NCBI RefSeq assembly: GCF_026898095.1
Contig: NZ_CP114015.1
Coordinates: forward strand, 1,860,001 to 1,924,000
DNA: 64,000 nucleotides
Reading direction: 5' to 3'
Source of the DNA: Arthrobacter sp. ATA002
GTDB lineage: Bacteria > Actinomycetota > Actinomycetes > Actinomycetales > Micrococcaceae
Every line of letters begins with the position of its first letter. The stretch's first letter is position 1. The position numbers were made by a program, and so were the translations under genes. The notes below the pieces were generated by a model that saw only the letters and a program-made list of their open reading frames with translations, did no database searches and had not been told where the DNA came from. Shown one piece after another: positions 1 through 9,411 of this stretch.

Positions 1-1
1 C

Positions 2-277
2 ATTCCGTGGCGGGACACCGAAGAGGTCATCCGCATGGCCAATGACTCGCACTACGGCCTGGCCGCGTACGTCTGGTCGCACAACCTGGACAACGCCCTG
101 AACACCGCCCACCGCGTGGAAGCCGGCTGGGTGCAGGTGAACCAGGGCGGCGGACAGGTGGTGGGCCAGTCCTACGGCGGATACAAGCAAAGCGGGATCG
201 GCCGCGAGGTGTCGCTTGAAGGGATGCTTGCCGGGTTTACCCAGACCAAGCAGGTCAACATCAAGCTGCGCGGCTGA
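2..277 (+). CDS. Aldehyde dehydrogenase, C-terminal part (5' end outside window)
   Basis: The last 91 residues of an NAD(P)-dependent aldehyde dehydrogenase; the start and the catalytic Cys/Glu lie upstream of the window. The visible part opens with IPWRDTEEVIRMAND, then has the family segment YGLAAYVWS, and near the end YGGYKQSGIGRE, the conserved C-terminal signature of the betaine-aldehyde / aromatic-aldehyde type ALDHs. The enzyme oxidises an aldehyde to its acid in the cytoplasm. Only 26 bases separate it from the enoyl-CoA hydratase gene that follows, so it is probably the first visible gene of one operon with the hydratase, the acyl-CoA ligase and a MarR regulator. Family is clear; the substrate cannot be read from the fragment. 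Confidence 0.93.
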   Translation: MPWRDTEEVIRMANDSHYGLAAYVWSHNLDNALNTAHRVEAGWVQVNQGGGQVVGQSYGGYKQSGIGREVSLEGMLAGFTQTKQVNIKLRG

Positions 278-303
278 AGCCCCGGCGAACGGCTGAGGAT
301 CCC

Positions 304-1195
304 ATGAGCAAAGGTACCCTACGCCTCACGCTGGACGGCCCGGTGGCCACGCTGAGCATGTCCAACCCCGGCCGCCGCAACACCCTTACGGCCCGCATGT
401 GGCGCCAGTTCGCGGTCGTGCTTGCTCCGCTGGCGGAGGACGACGCCGTCAAGGTGGTCGTCATCCGCGGCGACGGGGAAGACTTCTCCGCCGGCGCGGA
501 CATCTCCGACCTAAAGGCCATCCTCCACAACCCGGACAACGGACTGCACGACGGCGGCGACGTCACGGCGGGGGAGGAAGCCATCGCGGCGTTCCCCAAA
601 CCCGTCATCGCGGCCGTGGACGGGTACTGCCTGGGGAGCATGGCAGGTGGCCGGCGCCTGCGATTTCCGGCTCGCCTCGGACCGTGCCGTTTTTGGCATC
701 ACGCCGGCCAAGATCGGCATTGTCTACCCGCTTTCCGGTATCGAGCGCCTGGTCCGGCTGGCCGGTCCCGGTGCCGCTAAGTACCTGTTGTTCAGCGGCG
801 ACTTCGTGCCTGCGGAACAGGCGCTGCGGCTGGGGCTGGTGGAGCGGGTTATTCCGCAGGCCGATTTTTGGACCGATGTGGCCTCCTTTGCGCGCCGGCT
901 TGCCGGACGGTCCCAGCTCTCGCTGCAGGCCATGAAGGAACTGGTGGACACGATTGCCGCCGGTGGGCAAGGAGCGGGCGGCAGGGATGCAGTGGAGCTG
1001 ACCAGCCGCCGCTGGCAGCAGGAAATGGCCGCGGCAGCGGACCCCGTCATTGGTGTCCGAGCGTTCCTGGCCAAGGAAGAGCCCGTTTTTACGTGGACAG
1101 GCAGGGACCGGACCGCGTGGGACAGCACCCCGCAGGGCAGCACCCGGCAAAACGGTAGCCTGACGGACAACGCAACGCAGGAAGAGGCACCATGA
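304..1195 (+). pseudogene. Enoyl-CoA hydratase/isomerase family protein, frameshifted
   Basis: Crotonase-fold protein that would add water to, or isomerise or cleave, an acyl-CoA thioester. The first frame reads to GYCLG and holds the oxyanion-hole segment DFSAGADISDL. The second frame resumes with AWQVAGACDFRLA and continues through FGITPAKIGIVYP to the normal end. The break is in the G run at 633-636, which is two bases short of the crotonase pattern; restoring them gives a 297-residue protein of usual length. Start ATG has GAGG five bases upstream. The stop overlaps the next start (ATGA), so it is translationally coupled to the acyl-CoA ligase. The lesion looks like an assembly indel rather than decay. 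Confidence 0.85.
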
Positions 1196-2895
1196 ACCAG
1201 AACAGCGCCACCACTTTGTTCCGAGCCGCCCGCGACGAGCTGCTCGCCCTGTCCGGCAGCTACGAGAAGGCGGTGGATGCCTTTGCCTGGCCGCGTTTCG
1301 AGGGAAAGTTTAACTGGGCGGTGGATTGGTTTGACGCGATGGGCCGGGGTAATTCCGCCTGTGCGCTGTGGATCGTGGAAGAGGACGGTTCCGAGCAGAA
1401 GTACAGCTTTGACGACATGGTGCGCCGCTCCGACCAGGTTGCCGCCTGGCTTTCGTCCCGGGGAGTGCGCCCGGCAGACCCGGTGATGCTCATGCTCGGC
1501 AACCAGGTGGAGCTCTGGGAAACCATGCTTGCGGCCATGAAGCTTGGAGCCGTCATCATGCCAACAGCCGCGGCTGCCGGAAGCGCGGACCTCGCCGACC
1601 GGGTTTCGCGCGGGGGCGCGCGCTGGGTCCTCGCCAACGCTGACGACGCGGCAAAGTTCGACGGCGTTCCGGGGGACTACGGGAAGATCCTCGTCGGCGG
1701 TGGTACCCCCGGCGGCGGTGCGGACCTCATACGGGACGGCGGATGGCTGGACTACGGCGAGGCGTACACAGCGGCCCCGGTTCCGCTGCGCACCGTTACG
1801 GATGCCGCCGATCCGCTGCTGTTTTACTTCACCTCCGGAACGACCAGCCGTCCCAAACTGGTGGAACACACCCAGGTGTCCTATCCCGTGGGGCATCTGA
1901 CCACCATGTATTTCCTCGGGCTGCAGCCGGGGGACGTGCACCTGAACATTAGTTCGCCGGGCTGGGCCAAGCATGCCTGGAGCAGTTTCTTCGCTCCCTG
2001 GAACGCCGAAGCCACCGTCTTTATCTATAACTACGCCCGCTTCCGCCCGGAGGCACTGCTGGAGCAGATGCACCGGGCCGCCGTGACCAGCCTGTGTGCG
2101 CCGCCGACGGTCTGGCGGATGATGATCCAGTCCAGCCTCGGCGAGCGGCCGGCGCGCCTGCGGGAGCTGATCGGCGCCGGTGAACCGCTGAACCCGGAAG
2201 TGATCGCCACAGTGCAGTCCGCCTGGGGGCTGTCCATCCGCGACGGGTTCGGGCAAACCGAAACGACAGCCCTGGTGGGAAATACGCCCGGCGCTGACCT
2301 GCGTCCGGGATCCATGGGCCGGCCGCTGCCGGGCGTTCCGGTGGTTCTTCTTGATCCGGCAACCGGCCGGCCCGGCGAGGAAGGCGAAATCTGCCTTGAC
2401 CTCACGGGAGCGCCGCCGCTGAACCTGATGACCGGATACCGGGGTGATCCGGTGCGCACCCGGGACGCCATGGAAGGCGGCTACTTCCACACCGGGGACA
2501 TGGCCGTACGGAGCACGGATGGATACATCACCTACATCGGCCGCACCGATGACGTGTTCAAGGCCTCCGATTACAAGATCAGTCCCTTTGAACTCGAGAG
2601 CGTCCTGATCGAACATCCGGCGGTCGCCGAGGCCGCCGTCGTGCCCGCCCCCGACGAACTGCGCCTCGCGGTGCCCAAGGCCTATATCGCCCTCGCCGCG
2701 GGATGGGAGCCGAACCGGGACACCGCCCTGTCGATCCTGGCATACGCCCGCGAACATTTGGCCCCCTATCTGCGGGTGCGCCGGCTGGAGTTCCACGAGC
2801 TGCCCAAAACCATGTCCGGGAAGATCCGCCGGGTAGAGCTGCGGGCAAGGGAGAACGACGGCGGTGCCCGGGGCCGGCGTCGAATACCGCGATGA
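1192..2895 (+). CDS. AMP-forming acyl-CoA synthetase
   Basis: Adenylate-forming ligase of 567 residues that activates a carboxylic acid with ATP and joins it to coenzyme A. Visible motifs are the phosphate-binding loop FTSGTTSRPK (residues 213-222), the core DGFGQTETT, the hinge region YFHTGDMAVRS followed by YIGRTDDVFKASDYKISP, and the C-terminal catalytic lysine in KTMSGKIRR near residue 544. The build resembles medium-chain or benzoate-type synthetases (AcsM group) more than acetyl-CoA synthetase. It overlaps the hydratase upstream and the MarR gene downstream by ATGA junctions. With the aldehyde dehydrogenase this suggests a pathway aldehyde to acid to acyl-CoA to hydrated or cleaved product, as in phenylpropanoid or short acid catabolism. 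Substrate is unknown. Confidence 0.93.
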   Translation: MNQNSATTLFRAARDELLALSGSYEKAVDAFAWPRFEGKFNWAVDWFDAMGRGNSACALWIVEEDGSEQKYSFDDMVRRSDQVAAWLSSRGVRPADPVMLMLGNQVELWETMLAAMKLGAVIMPTAAAAGSADLADRVSRGGARWVLANADDAAKFDGVPGDYGKILVGGGTPGGGADLIRDGGWLDYGEAYTAAPVPLRTVTDAADPLLFYFTSGTTSRPKLVEHTQVSYPVGHLTTMYFLGLQPGDVHLNISSPGWAKHAWSSFFAPWNAEATVFIYNYARFRPEALLEQMHRAAVTSLCAPPTVWRMMIQSSLGERPARLRELIGAGEPLNPEVIATVQSAWGLSIRDGFGQTETTALVGNTPGADLRPGSMGRPLPGVPVVLLDPATGRPGEEGEICLDLTGAPPLNLMTGYRGDPVRTRDAMEGGYFHTGDMAVRSTDGYITYIGRTDDVFKASDYKISPFELESVLIEHPAVAEAAVVPAPDELRLAVPKAYIALAAGWEPNRDTALSILAYAREHLAPYLRVRRLEFHELPKTMSGKIRRVELRARENDGGARGRRRIPR

Positions 2896-3439
2896 TGAGT
2901 TCCCGGAGCTGCGCGGGTGACGACGCCGCACAAACCCTGGCGCAGGATCCCGTTGCGCAGGCCCGCCGGCACTGGGAGGAACAGGGATGGGGCGGGGCTG
3001 CCGAGGGTATGGCCGCTGTCACGGCGGTCATGCGGACGTCGCAGATCCTGTTCACCCGGGTGGAACAGGTCCTCAAACCGTTCGGCCTGACGTTTTCCCG
3101 GTTCGAACTGCTGGCGCTGCTGAGCTTCACGGCACACGGTGCACTGCCGATGGCGAAGGCGGGTGCCAGGCTCCAGGTGCATCCGACGTCGGTCACCAAC
3201 GCCGTGGACCGGCTGGAACAGGCGGGCCTGGCCGAACAGCGCCCCATCCGTCCGACGGGCGGACTGTGCTGGTGGCGATCACTCCCGCCGGCCGGAGCCT
3301 GGTCCCCAAGGCAGCTTCTGCCCTGAACGCGGAGGTGTTTTCCTCACCGGGGTTTGGCGCCGAAGATCTGGCGAACCTGACCGGCATCCTGACGCGCTTC
3401 CGCCGGCAGGCCGGGGACTTTTCCGGAGCGGGGGAGTAG
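2892..3439 (+). pseudogene. MarR family transcriptional regulator, frameshifted
   Basis: Winged-helix regulator of the MarR family, expected to sense a ligand such as the acyl-CoA made by the upstream genes and to repress the operon. The first frame contains helix 1 (VMRTSQILFTRVEQVLKPFG), the recognition region LQVHPTSVTNAVDRLEQAG and ends in the wing. The rest of the wing, DGRTVLVAITPAGR, is in the next frame. One C is missing from the run at about 3240-3245; with it the protein is 182 residues. The start ATG overlaps the ligase stop. MarR genes at the end of such catabolic operons are common (CouR/FerR-like), but the ligand here is inference. Confidence 0.8.
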
Positions 3440-3476
3440 GGGAGCCGCCCGGCCGGGCCGAAATCCGGCTTCCGGC

Positions 3477-3788
3477 CTAGACCTGCCCCTGGCCGGGGGT
3501 TCCGGCCGGACGGGGCATGAGCACCTGGACGTCCATTTCCTCAGCCAGCTTGCCCTCAAGGCCGGCTGTCAGCGCCTTGAATGCGGGACTCGCCGAATGC
3601 GCCTGCAGGTTTTCGGGGCTGGCCCATTTTTCGATCATGACCAGACGGTCGCGGCCCTCATTGAGGCTGTACACCTCGCAGCCGGGATCTTCAGCGTGCA
3701 CGCGGGCAATCGACTCTTCCAGGACGGCGATGACGTCGTCCCGGAACTCGGGCCGGGGAACCATGGTGGCTACGACGACGAGGCTCAT
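3477..3788 (-). CDS. Antibiotic biosynthesis monooxygenase (ABM/YgiN-like) domain protein
   Basis: A 103-residue single-domain protein of the dimeric alpha+beta barrel type. It starts MSLVVVATMVPRPEFRDDVI and has the family pattern of a central strand ending in MIEKWASPENLQAHSASPAF. Members include quinol monooxygenase YgiN and heme-degrading or polyketide-oxidising enzymes; many are uncharacterised stress proteins. Its start overlaps the stop of the NAD(P)-binding protein upstream by four bases, so the two are co-translated. The pairing of an ABM protein with an NmrA-like oxidoreductase suggests quinone or small electrophile handling, which is inference. It converges on the MarR gene with about 37 bases between. 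Confidence 0.85.
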   Translation of the reverse strand: MSLVVVATMVPRPEFRDDVIAVLEESIARVHAEDPGCEVYSLNEGRDRLVMIEKWASPENLQAHSASPAFKALTAGLEGKLAEEMDVQVLMPRPAGTPGQGQV

Positions 3789-4450
3789 GCGTTCTGATCC
3801 TTCACGGCGTCGAGGGCGGCGTCAACCGGTACGGAACCGTTGTTGAATTCGATGGTCTGCCCAATCGTGCCGGGACGGTCCAGCACGGCTGCGGCCACCA
3901 GGGCCACATCCTCACGGGAGACCTGGCTGCCCTCGATGCCGGGACCGGTTTCGATCCTGCCGGTGCCCGGATCCATGGTCAGCGCGCTGGGGCCGAGGAT
4001 GGTCCAGTCCAGGCCGCTGCCGCGCAGGTGCTCATCCGCGGCGGCCTTCGCTTCCGCATAGGCAAAGAAGCCGTCGTCTTCGGGGACTCCGTGGTTCGGG
4101 CCGGCGCCGAAGTAGGACACCATGACATACCGGGAAACGCCGGCATCCCTGGCGGCGTCCATGGACCGGATGGCGGCGTCGCGGTCAACGGCATAGGTGC
4201 GTTCAGCGGTTCCGCCGCCCGCGCCGGCGGACCACACCACGGCGTCCTGGCCTTCCAGTGCCTGTGCGATCTCCCCCGTGGTCAGGTTTTCGACGTCGGC
4301 AACGACGGCGGCAGCCCCGGTGGCTTCGACGTCGGCCGTGTGGTCCGGGTTGCGGATCAGTGAGGTGACCTGGTGGCCGTTGGCGCTCAGGCCCCTGGCC
4401 AGGTGCAGGGCAACCTTGCCGTGGCCTCCGATAATGGCAATGCGTGACAT
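3785..4450 (-). CDS. NAD(P)-binding atypical SDR (NmrA / SDR5-like)
   Basis: A 221-residue Rossmann-fold protein. The nucleotide-binding glycine motif is at the very N-terminus (SRIAIIGGHGKVALHLARG), and the middle has YVMVSYFGAG, the position of the catalytic Tyr region in atypical SDRs, followed by YAEAKAAADEHLRGSGLDWTILGP. This matches the small NAD(P)H-binding proteins annotated as YwnB/NmrA-like. A longer open frame extends upstream, but the ATG at 4450 puts the glycine motif at the expected place. It overlaps the downstream ABM gene and probably forms a two-gene unit with it. Substrate unknown. Confidence 0.88.
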   Translation of the reverse strand: MSRIAIIGGHGKVALHLARGLSANGHQVTSLIRNPDHTADVEATGAAAVVADVENLTTGEIAQALEGQDAVVWSAGAGGGTAERTYAVDRDAAIRSMDAARDAGVSRYVMVSYFGAGPNHGVPEDDGFFAYAEAKAAADEHLRGSGLDWTILGPSALTMDPGTGRIETGPGIEGSQVSREDVALVAAAVLDRPGTIGQTIEFNNGSVPVDAALDAVKDQNA

Positions 4451-4624
4451 GGTGAGTCCTTTCGTGGGGATCAGTGTCGGTGCCACCATAAGCACACTGA
4501 TGGTTCTCATGCACATTTGTTCCGCTATGCGCGGAGCGTCCCGGAATAAGCCGAGCAGGCACCCAGCCACCCGGCCGCTTGCAGCTGGTTCCGGAACGGG
4601 GCAGCAGGGAAGCGGCCTGCCTGG

Positions 4625-5518
4625 CTAAAGCGGGAGATCCCGCAACAGGCCGCCAAGCCGCATGAGCTCCACCGGAAGGTGCTGGGTCAGGGTCAAACCC
4701 GCGATGCCCGCCACGCCGGACACGTCGGCGACCAGGCGCGCCAGGTCGGCCATCCGGATGCCGTCAGTGGCCGCGCCTGCTGTATCCGTGAAATCGCGCC
4801 GGTCCAGGACATCAAGGTTGATATGGACTGCCACGCGGGTTGCTCCGGTGCCGGCCAGCCAGTCCTGGATCCGGCGGCTGTCGTCAGGGGTATCGGTGAT
4901 GCCGACGCTCCGGATACCAAGCCGTTCCTTGACCGCGATGCCTTCATCCTTCCACTGCCGCAGCCCGACCTGAAGGATTTTCGCCGGTGGAATCAGCGCC
5001 GGCAGCTCGGCAACGATTCCGGCGTCGCCCTCTCCGGCAAGGGCAGCCAGTGCCATGGAGCGGAACCCGGTGTAGGAATCGCCCGGAACCCCCGTGTCAG
5101 GGTGCGCATCGATCCAGAGCACCGCCAGGTCATCCCCGTATATTGACGCGAGGTGGCTGAAGGGAGCCACGCTCACCGAGCACTCCCCGCCGAAGGTGAC
5201 CACCGACTGGGGCGCAGCGTCACGCAGGATCCGCAGCGCCTCACGCAGCTGGCGCACCACGGCGCCCCGTGCGTAGATGCCGTCCACGGTGGCGAGGGCC
5301 TCGTGGCTGGTGTCCGTGCTCACGGGCACGTAGGCGGTGGGGCCGTCATGGTCCGGCGACATCAAAGCCAGCAGGGCCGGACCCAGATGAATGGAGAGCT
5401 GGGTGTCGTGCGCATCCACCCCCGGAAGCAGCTGATGGGTCGAAGGTCCGGCGGCGCCCTGCCACTGCGGAAACATCAGGCGCAGCGCGCCGGGACCGGA
5501 GGGATGCGTCAGGCTCAT
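4625..5518 (-). CDS. Arginase/agmatinase-family protein with altered metal-site motifs
   Basis: A 297-residue ureohydrolase-fold protein. The second metal motif is intact (WIDAHPD, residues 136-141). The first motif reads GGEC (110-113) where arginases have GGDH, and the third reads NLDVLD (234-239) where the family has DVDxxD, so two of the usual manganese ligands are changed (His to Cys, Asp to Asn). Similar variants occur in an actinobacterial subgroup annotated only as arginase family protein. It may hydrolyse an unusual guanidino compound, use another metal, or have lost hydrolase activity. It stands alone, with 114 bases between its start and the divergent ABC-F gene. Confidence 0.85.
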   Translation of the reverse strand: MSLTHPSGPGALRLMFPQWQGAAGPSTHQLLPGVDAHDTQLSIHLGPALLALMSPDHDGPTAYVPVSTDTSHEALATVDGIYARGAVVRQLREALRILRDAAPQSVVTFGGECSVSVAPFSHLASIYGDDLAVLWIDAHPDTGVPGDSYTGFRSMALAALAGEGDAGIVAELPALIPPAKILQVGLRQWKDEGIAVKERLGIRSVGITDTPDDSRRIQDWLAGTGATRVAVHINLDVLDRRDFTDTAGAATDGIRMADLARLVADVSGVAGIAGLTLTQHLPVELMRLGGLLRDLPL

Positions 5519-5632
5519 GGCCCCAACTTACGCCGCGGCGCGGATGCGGATAAGGGTTCGGGGCCGGACGGACGGGCCGCGCGGCAAAATGGCGCCGAAA
5601 AACCGGCGATCCAAACAAAATAGGATGGAAGC

Positions 5633-7270
5633 ATGACTGCAACACTCGTAGCGCGCGATTTGTCCGGCGGCTACGCCCACCGCACCCTGTTTTCACACCT
5701 GAACCTCACTGTCGCGCCGGGCGACGTCGTGGGGGTGGTGGGCTCCAACGGCGCCGGAAAATCCACCCTGCTGCGCCTGCTGGCGGGCGCTGCCGAGCCG
5801 CTGGCCGGCAGTGTGTCCACGGCCCCGTCCGACGCCTTCATCGGCTGGCTGCCGCAGGAACACGAACGCGTGGACGGTGAAACAGTGGCCGGCTATATTG
5901 CCCGCCGTACCGGCGCGGCCGCAGCCACGGAGGCGATGGAATCCACGGCGGAAGGGCTCGGATCCGGGGCCAAGGGGGCCGACGACGCCTACGCCGCCGC
6001 CCTGGATCACTGGCTGGCCAGCGGCGCAGCTGACTTGGAGGACCGGATTCCGGCGGTTCTGGCCGAGCTGGGACTGGACGTGGGCGCCGGTGCGCTGATG
6101 ACTTCGCTCTCAGGCGGGCAGGCGGCCCGGGTGGCGCTCGCCGCCCTGCTGCTGAGCCGCTTCGACATCGTGCTGCTGGATGAGCCCACCAATGACCTGG
6201 ACCTCGCCGGCCTTGCCCGGCTGGAGGAATTCGTGCAGGGCCTGCGCGGCGGCGTCGTCCTGGTATCACACGACCGGGAATTCCTGGCCCGCTGCGTGAC
6301 CACGGTGGTCGAGCTTGACCTGGCGCAGAACAAAGTGGCGGTGTATGAGGGCGGGTACGAGGCATTCCTGGAAGAGCGCGACGTCGCCCGCCGGCATGCG
6401 CGCGAAGCGTATGAGGAGTTCGCCGACAAAAAGGCGGATCTGGTTTCGCGGGCCCGGACCACGCGGGAGTGGAGTTCGCAGGGTGTCCGCAACGCCATGA
6501 AGAAGTCCCCGGACAATGACAAGATCCGGCGCCGGGCATCGATGGAGTCCTCGGAGAAGCAGGCGCAGAAGGTCCGGCAAATGGAGTCGCGGATCGCGCG
6601 CCTGGACGAGGTGGAGGAGCCGCGCAAGGAATGGCAGCTGCAGTTCACCATCGGTGCGGCTCCGCGGTCCAGCTCGGTGGTGGCCACGCTGAACAACGCG
6701 GTGGCGAACCGCGGATCCTTTACGCTGGGACCGGTCTCGGTACAGGTCAACGCCGGAGAACGGATCGGCATCACGGGCCCCAACGGCGCAGGCAAGTCCA
6801 CGCTGCTGGCGCTGCTGCTGGGACGTCTGGAACCTGCTGCGGGCGGTGCTTCCCTGGGTTCGTCAGTGGCCGTGGGGGAGATTGACCAGGCCCGCGGCCA
6901 GCTGGATCCCGCCCTGCCGCTGGGGGACGCTTTCGAGGCGGCCGTTCCGGAAATGAACAGTGCCGAAGTGCGGACGCTGCTGGCGAAGTTCGGGCTGAAG
7001 GCCGATCAGGTGACCAGCCCGGTGCAGTCGCTGTCCCCGGGGGAGCGGACGCGGGCATCGCTGGCGCTGCTGCAGGCCCGCGGAGTGAATCTGCTGGTGC
7101 TCGATGAACCGACCAACCACCTGGACCTGCCGGCCATCGAGCAGTTGGAAGAGGCGCTGGAGAGCTACGAGGGGGCCCTGCTGCTGGTCTCCCATGACCG
7201 CCGCATGCTGGAAAACGTGCGCCTGGATGCCCGCTGGGAAGTTGCCGGAGGTGCCGTGACCGTTCTGTGA
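5633..7270 (+). CDS. ABC-F family ATP-binding cassette protein
   Basis: A soluble protein of 545 residues with two ABC ATPase domains and no membrane segment, the pattern of ABC-F translation factors and antibiotic ribosome-protection proteins. Domain 1 has Walker A GSNGAGKST near residue 40, signature LSGGQAARVALAALLLSRF and Walker B VLLDEPTND. Domain 2 has GPNGAGKST, signature LSPGERTRASLA and LVLDEPTNHLD. Between them lies the charged linker expected to reach into the ribosomal E site. ABC-F proteins change tRNA or drug binding at the ribosome; whether this one gives drug resistance cannot be told. It starts at ATG after GGATGGAAGC. Confidence 0.93.
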   Translation: MTATLVARDLSGGYAHRTLFSHLNLTVAPGDVVGVVGSNGAGKSTLLRLLAGAAEPLAGSVSTAPSDAFIGWLPQEHERVDGETVAGYIARRTGAAAATEAMESTAEGLGSGAKGADDAYAAALDHWLASGAADLEDRIPAVLAELGLDVGAGALMTSLSGGQAARVALAALLLSRFDIVLLDEPTNDLDLAGLARLEEFVQGLRGGVVLVSHDREFLARCVTTVVELDLAQNKVAVYEGGYEAFLEERDVARRHAREAYEEFADKKADLVSRARTTREWSSQGVRNAMKKSPDNDKIRRRASMESSEKQAQKVRQMESRIARLDEVEEPRKEWQLQFTIGAAPRSSSVVATLNNAVANRGSFTLGPVSVQVNAGERIGITGPNGAGKSTLLALLLGRLEPAAGGASLGSSVAVGEIDQARGQLDPALPLGDAFEAAVPEMNSAEVRTLLAKFGLKADQVTSPVQSLSPGERTRASLALLQARGVNLLVLDEPTNHLDLPAIEQLEEALESYEGALLLVSHDRRMLENVRLDARWEVAGGAVTVL

Positions 7271-7430
7271 GGGTTTCCTGAGTACCGGCGGCGGCGCGAA
7301 TGTGGTAAGTGTTACACACCGTTTGCGTTGAATCACCGACGTGACCGGCTGGTCTCGGTAACGTTCACGGTCTCGTCCTTGGGGGAGTAGTTATTATGGC
7401 TTCACTGCAGCTGCTTGGAAGGAACGCCCC

Positions 7431-7655
7431 GTGAAGGGCCTTCGCATCATGGATGTGCCGGTGCTCCTGAGCGTCTGGGTGCTGTGCGTGAGCACCGATT
7501 GGTCCACCGGCACCAAAGCCGCCCTCAACATCGCCGCGGTGGCCCTGTTGTGCCTGAAAGAGGTCCTGGTGCACCGCCGCCTGCAGCGCGACGCCGTCAT
7601 GCGCCGGCAGTCCGCGCCGTCCCGCGCTCCGGAAATGGTCTTCGCCGCGGTCTAG
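7431..7655 (+). CDS. Small hypothetical membrane protein
   Basis: A 74-residue protein starting at GTG with a good ribosome site (GGAAGGA) about seven bases upstream. The first half is hydrophobic (VPVLLSVWVLCVS, then AALNIAAVALLCLKEVLV) and fits one or two membrane helices; the tail is basic. Family not recognised. It lies in a 500-base space between the ABC-F gene and the esterase. The ribosome site and amphiphilic build support it as real, but conservation was not testable here. Confidence 0.55.
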   Translation: MKGLRIMDVPVLLSVWVLCVSTDWSTGTKAALNIAAVALLCLKEVLVHRRLQRDAVMRRQSAPSRAPEMVFAAV

Positions 7656-7777
7656 CCGGCGCACGCGTGGTTTGTGCTTCCCCGCTCCTGGAAGGGGCTG
7701 GGGCCTAGGAGGCGTGCCGGTGCCGGGTCTATGGTTTTAGGGCCGCACCGTGACCGTTGACAGGAAGCGAGCAGCTC

Positions 7778-9294
7778 ATGACCACCGGCGTGACAGACCT
7801 GCTGATCCCCACGGCCAACGGCCTGGTCCGCGGAACCGTGGCCGGGGGAGTCCGCACCTGGCGGGGTATCCCGTACGCGGCGCCGCCTGTTGGTGAGCTG
7901 AGGCTCCGGTCCCCGCAGCCTCCCCAGCCCTGGAACGGGGTGCTGGACGGCAGCACCTTCGGCGCGGCACCTCCGCAGTCGCGCAACCCGTCGCTGACCG
8001 GATCCCGGCGCCGGGCACCCATGGACGAAGACTGCCTCACGCTGAACGTCTCGGCACCGCTGGACCCGGCGGCCGAGCGGCTCCCCGTGCTGGTCTACTT
8101 TTACGGCGGTGCGTTCAGCTCCGGATCGTCCACGGTGAAGACCTACCGGGGTGCCAACCTGGTCCGGACCGGGGATGCGGTCTACGTGTCCCTGAACTAC
8201 CGGATCGGAGCCCTGGGATTCATGGATTTCAGCTCCTTTTCGGAGCCAGGGCGCACCTTCGACTCCAATCTTGGCCTGCGCGACCAGGTGGCCGCCCTGG
8301 AATGGATCCGGGATAACATTGAAAACTTCGGCGGGGATCCGGGGAATGTCACCATCTTCGGGGAATCGGCCGGCGGAATTTCCGTGACATCGCTGATGTG
8401 CATTCCGGCGGCCCGGGGTTGTTCCACCGGGCCTACGCCCAGAGTGCCGCCCCTTCAAGCGCGTACTCGCAGGAGCTCCACGCGTCCTGGGCCCGGGATT
8501 TGCTCCGGATCCTCAAGGTTCCCCTGACCGATGCCGCAGATGCCCTGTCCACGCTTCCCGCCGCGGCGCTGGTCCGCGCCACCAACCGGCTGACCTCCAA
8601 GATCGGACCCGCTGACAAGCCCGGCTCACTGAGCGTATCGCCGGTGGTCGACGGCGGCTTCCTGCCCGAGCACCCGCTGGACGCCTTTATGAAGGGCCGG
8701 TCGGCTCCGGTGCCGCTGGTACTGGGCACCATGGCCCGGGAAGGGGCGCTGTTCGCGAGGATTGTCGATATCCTTCCCTCCACTCCGGACCGGATCGAGA
8801 AGATGTTTGCCGTGACCGATCCGGAGGCACAATCCCGGGTGCTCGCGGCCTATCCCGGGTATCCGTCCAAGGAACAGTCGGTGGAAATCAGCGGCGATCT
8901 GGTGTTCTGGTATCCGTCCACCGTGGTGGCCGAGTCACACGCGCTGGTGGCTCCCACCTGGTCCTACCGGTACGACTTCGCCACGCCCATGATGAATCTG
9001 CTGGGCTTCGGAGCGACCCACGCGATGGATGTGCCGGTGATGTTCGGCGAGACCCGTGAGCCCATCACCCGTGCACTGTCCCTGCTGGGCGGGGCAGCGG
9101 CAATGAAGGGGCTCTCGGCGCGTTTTCAGGGCACGCTGCTGAGCCTGGCAAAGACCGGAAGCCCCGGGGACGACTGGCCCCGGTACGAACCGGTGCAGCG
9201 CCGCACCAGGATTTTCGACCGGGAGGACCGGATTGAGTCGGATCCATTTCCGGAGCGGCGCAGGGCCTGGGCGGGCTACCGAGGGTATCTGTAA
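7778..9294 (+). pseudogene. Type-B carboxylesterase, frameshifted
   Basis: Carboxylesterase/lipase of the alpha/beta hydrolase fold (para-nitrobenzyl esterase type), hydrolysing carboxylic esters. The N-terminal part has the family signatures RGIPYAAPPVGELR, EDCLTLNV, and the nucleophile elbow FGESAGG. The second part, in the next frame, continues LFHRAYAQSAAP and contains the C-terminal His region GATHAMDVPVMFG. The G run at 8415-8418 is one base short; repairing it gives 505 residues, the normal size. The ATG start has AGGAAG nine bases upstream. Probably intact in the organism. It is monocistronic by its spacing. Confidence 0.87.
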
Positions 9295-9411
9295 CCGCAC
9301 CCGATTCTGTGATGGAGTCCGCAGACAGGCCGTGAGAGGGTTAACCCAGCTTGTGAGTTTCTCTATCGCCCGAACCCCTAACCGCAGTGCGCAAAAGGAG
9401 AGTTGGCCAGC

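Noticed and set aside
724..2931. Open frame of 735 residues on the minus strand across the acyl-CoA ligase
   Set aside because: Shadow of the clear ligase and hydratase genes; no recognisable domain.
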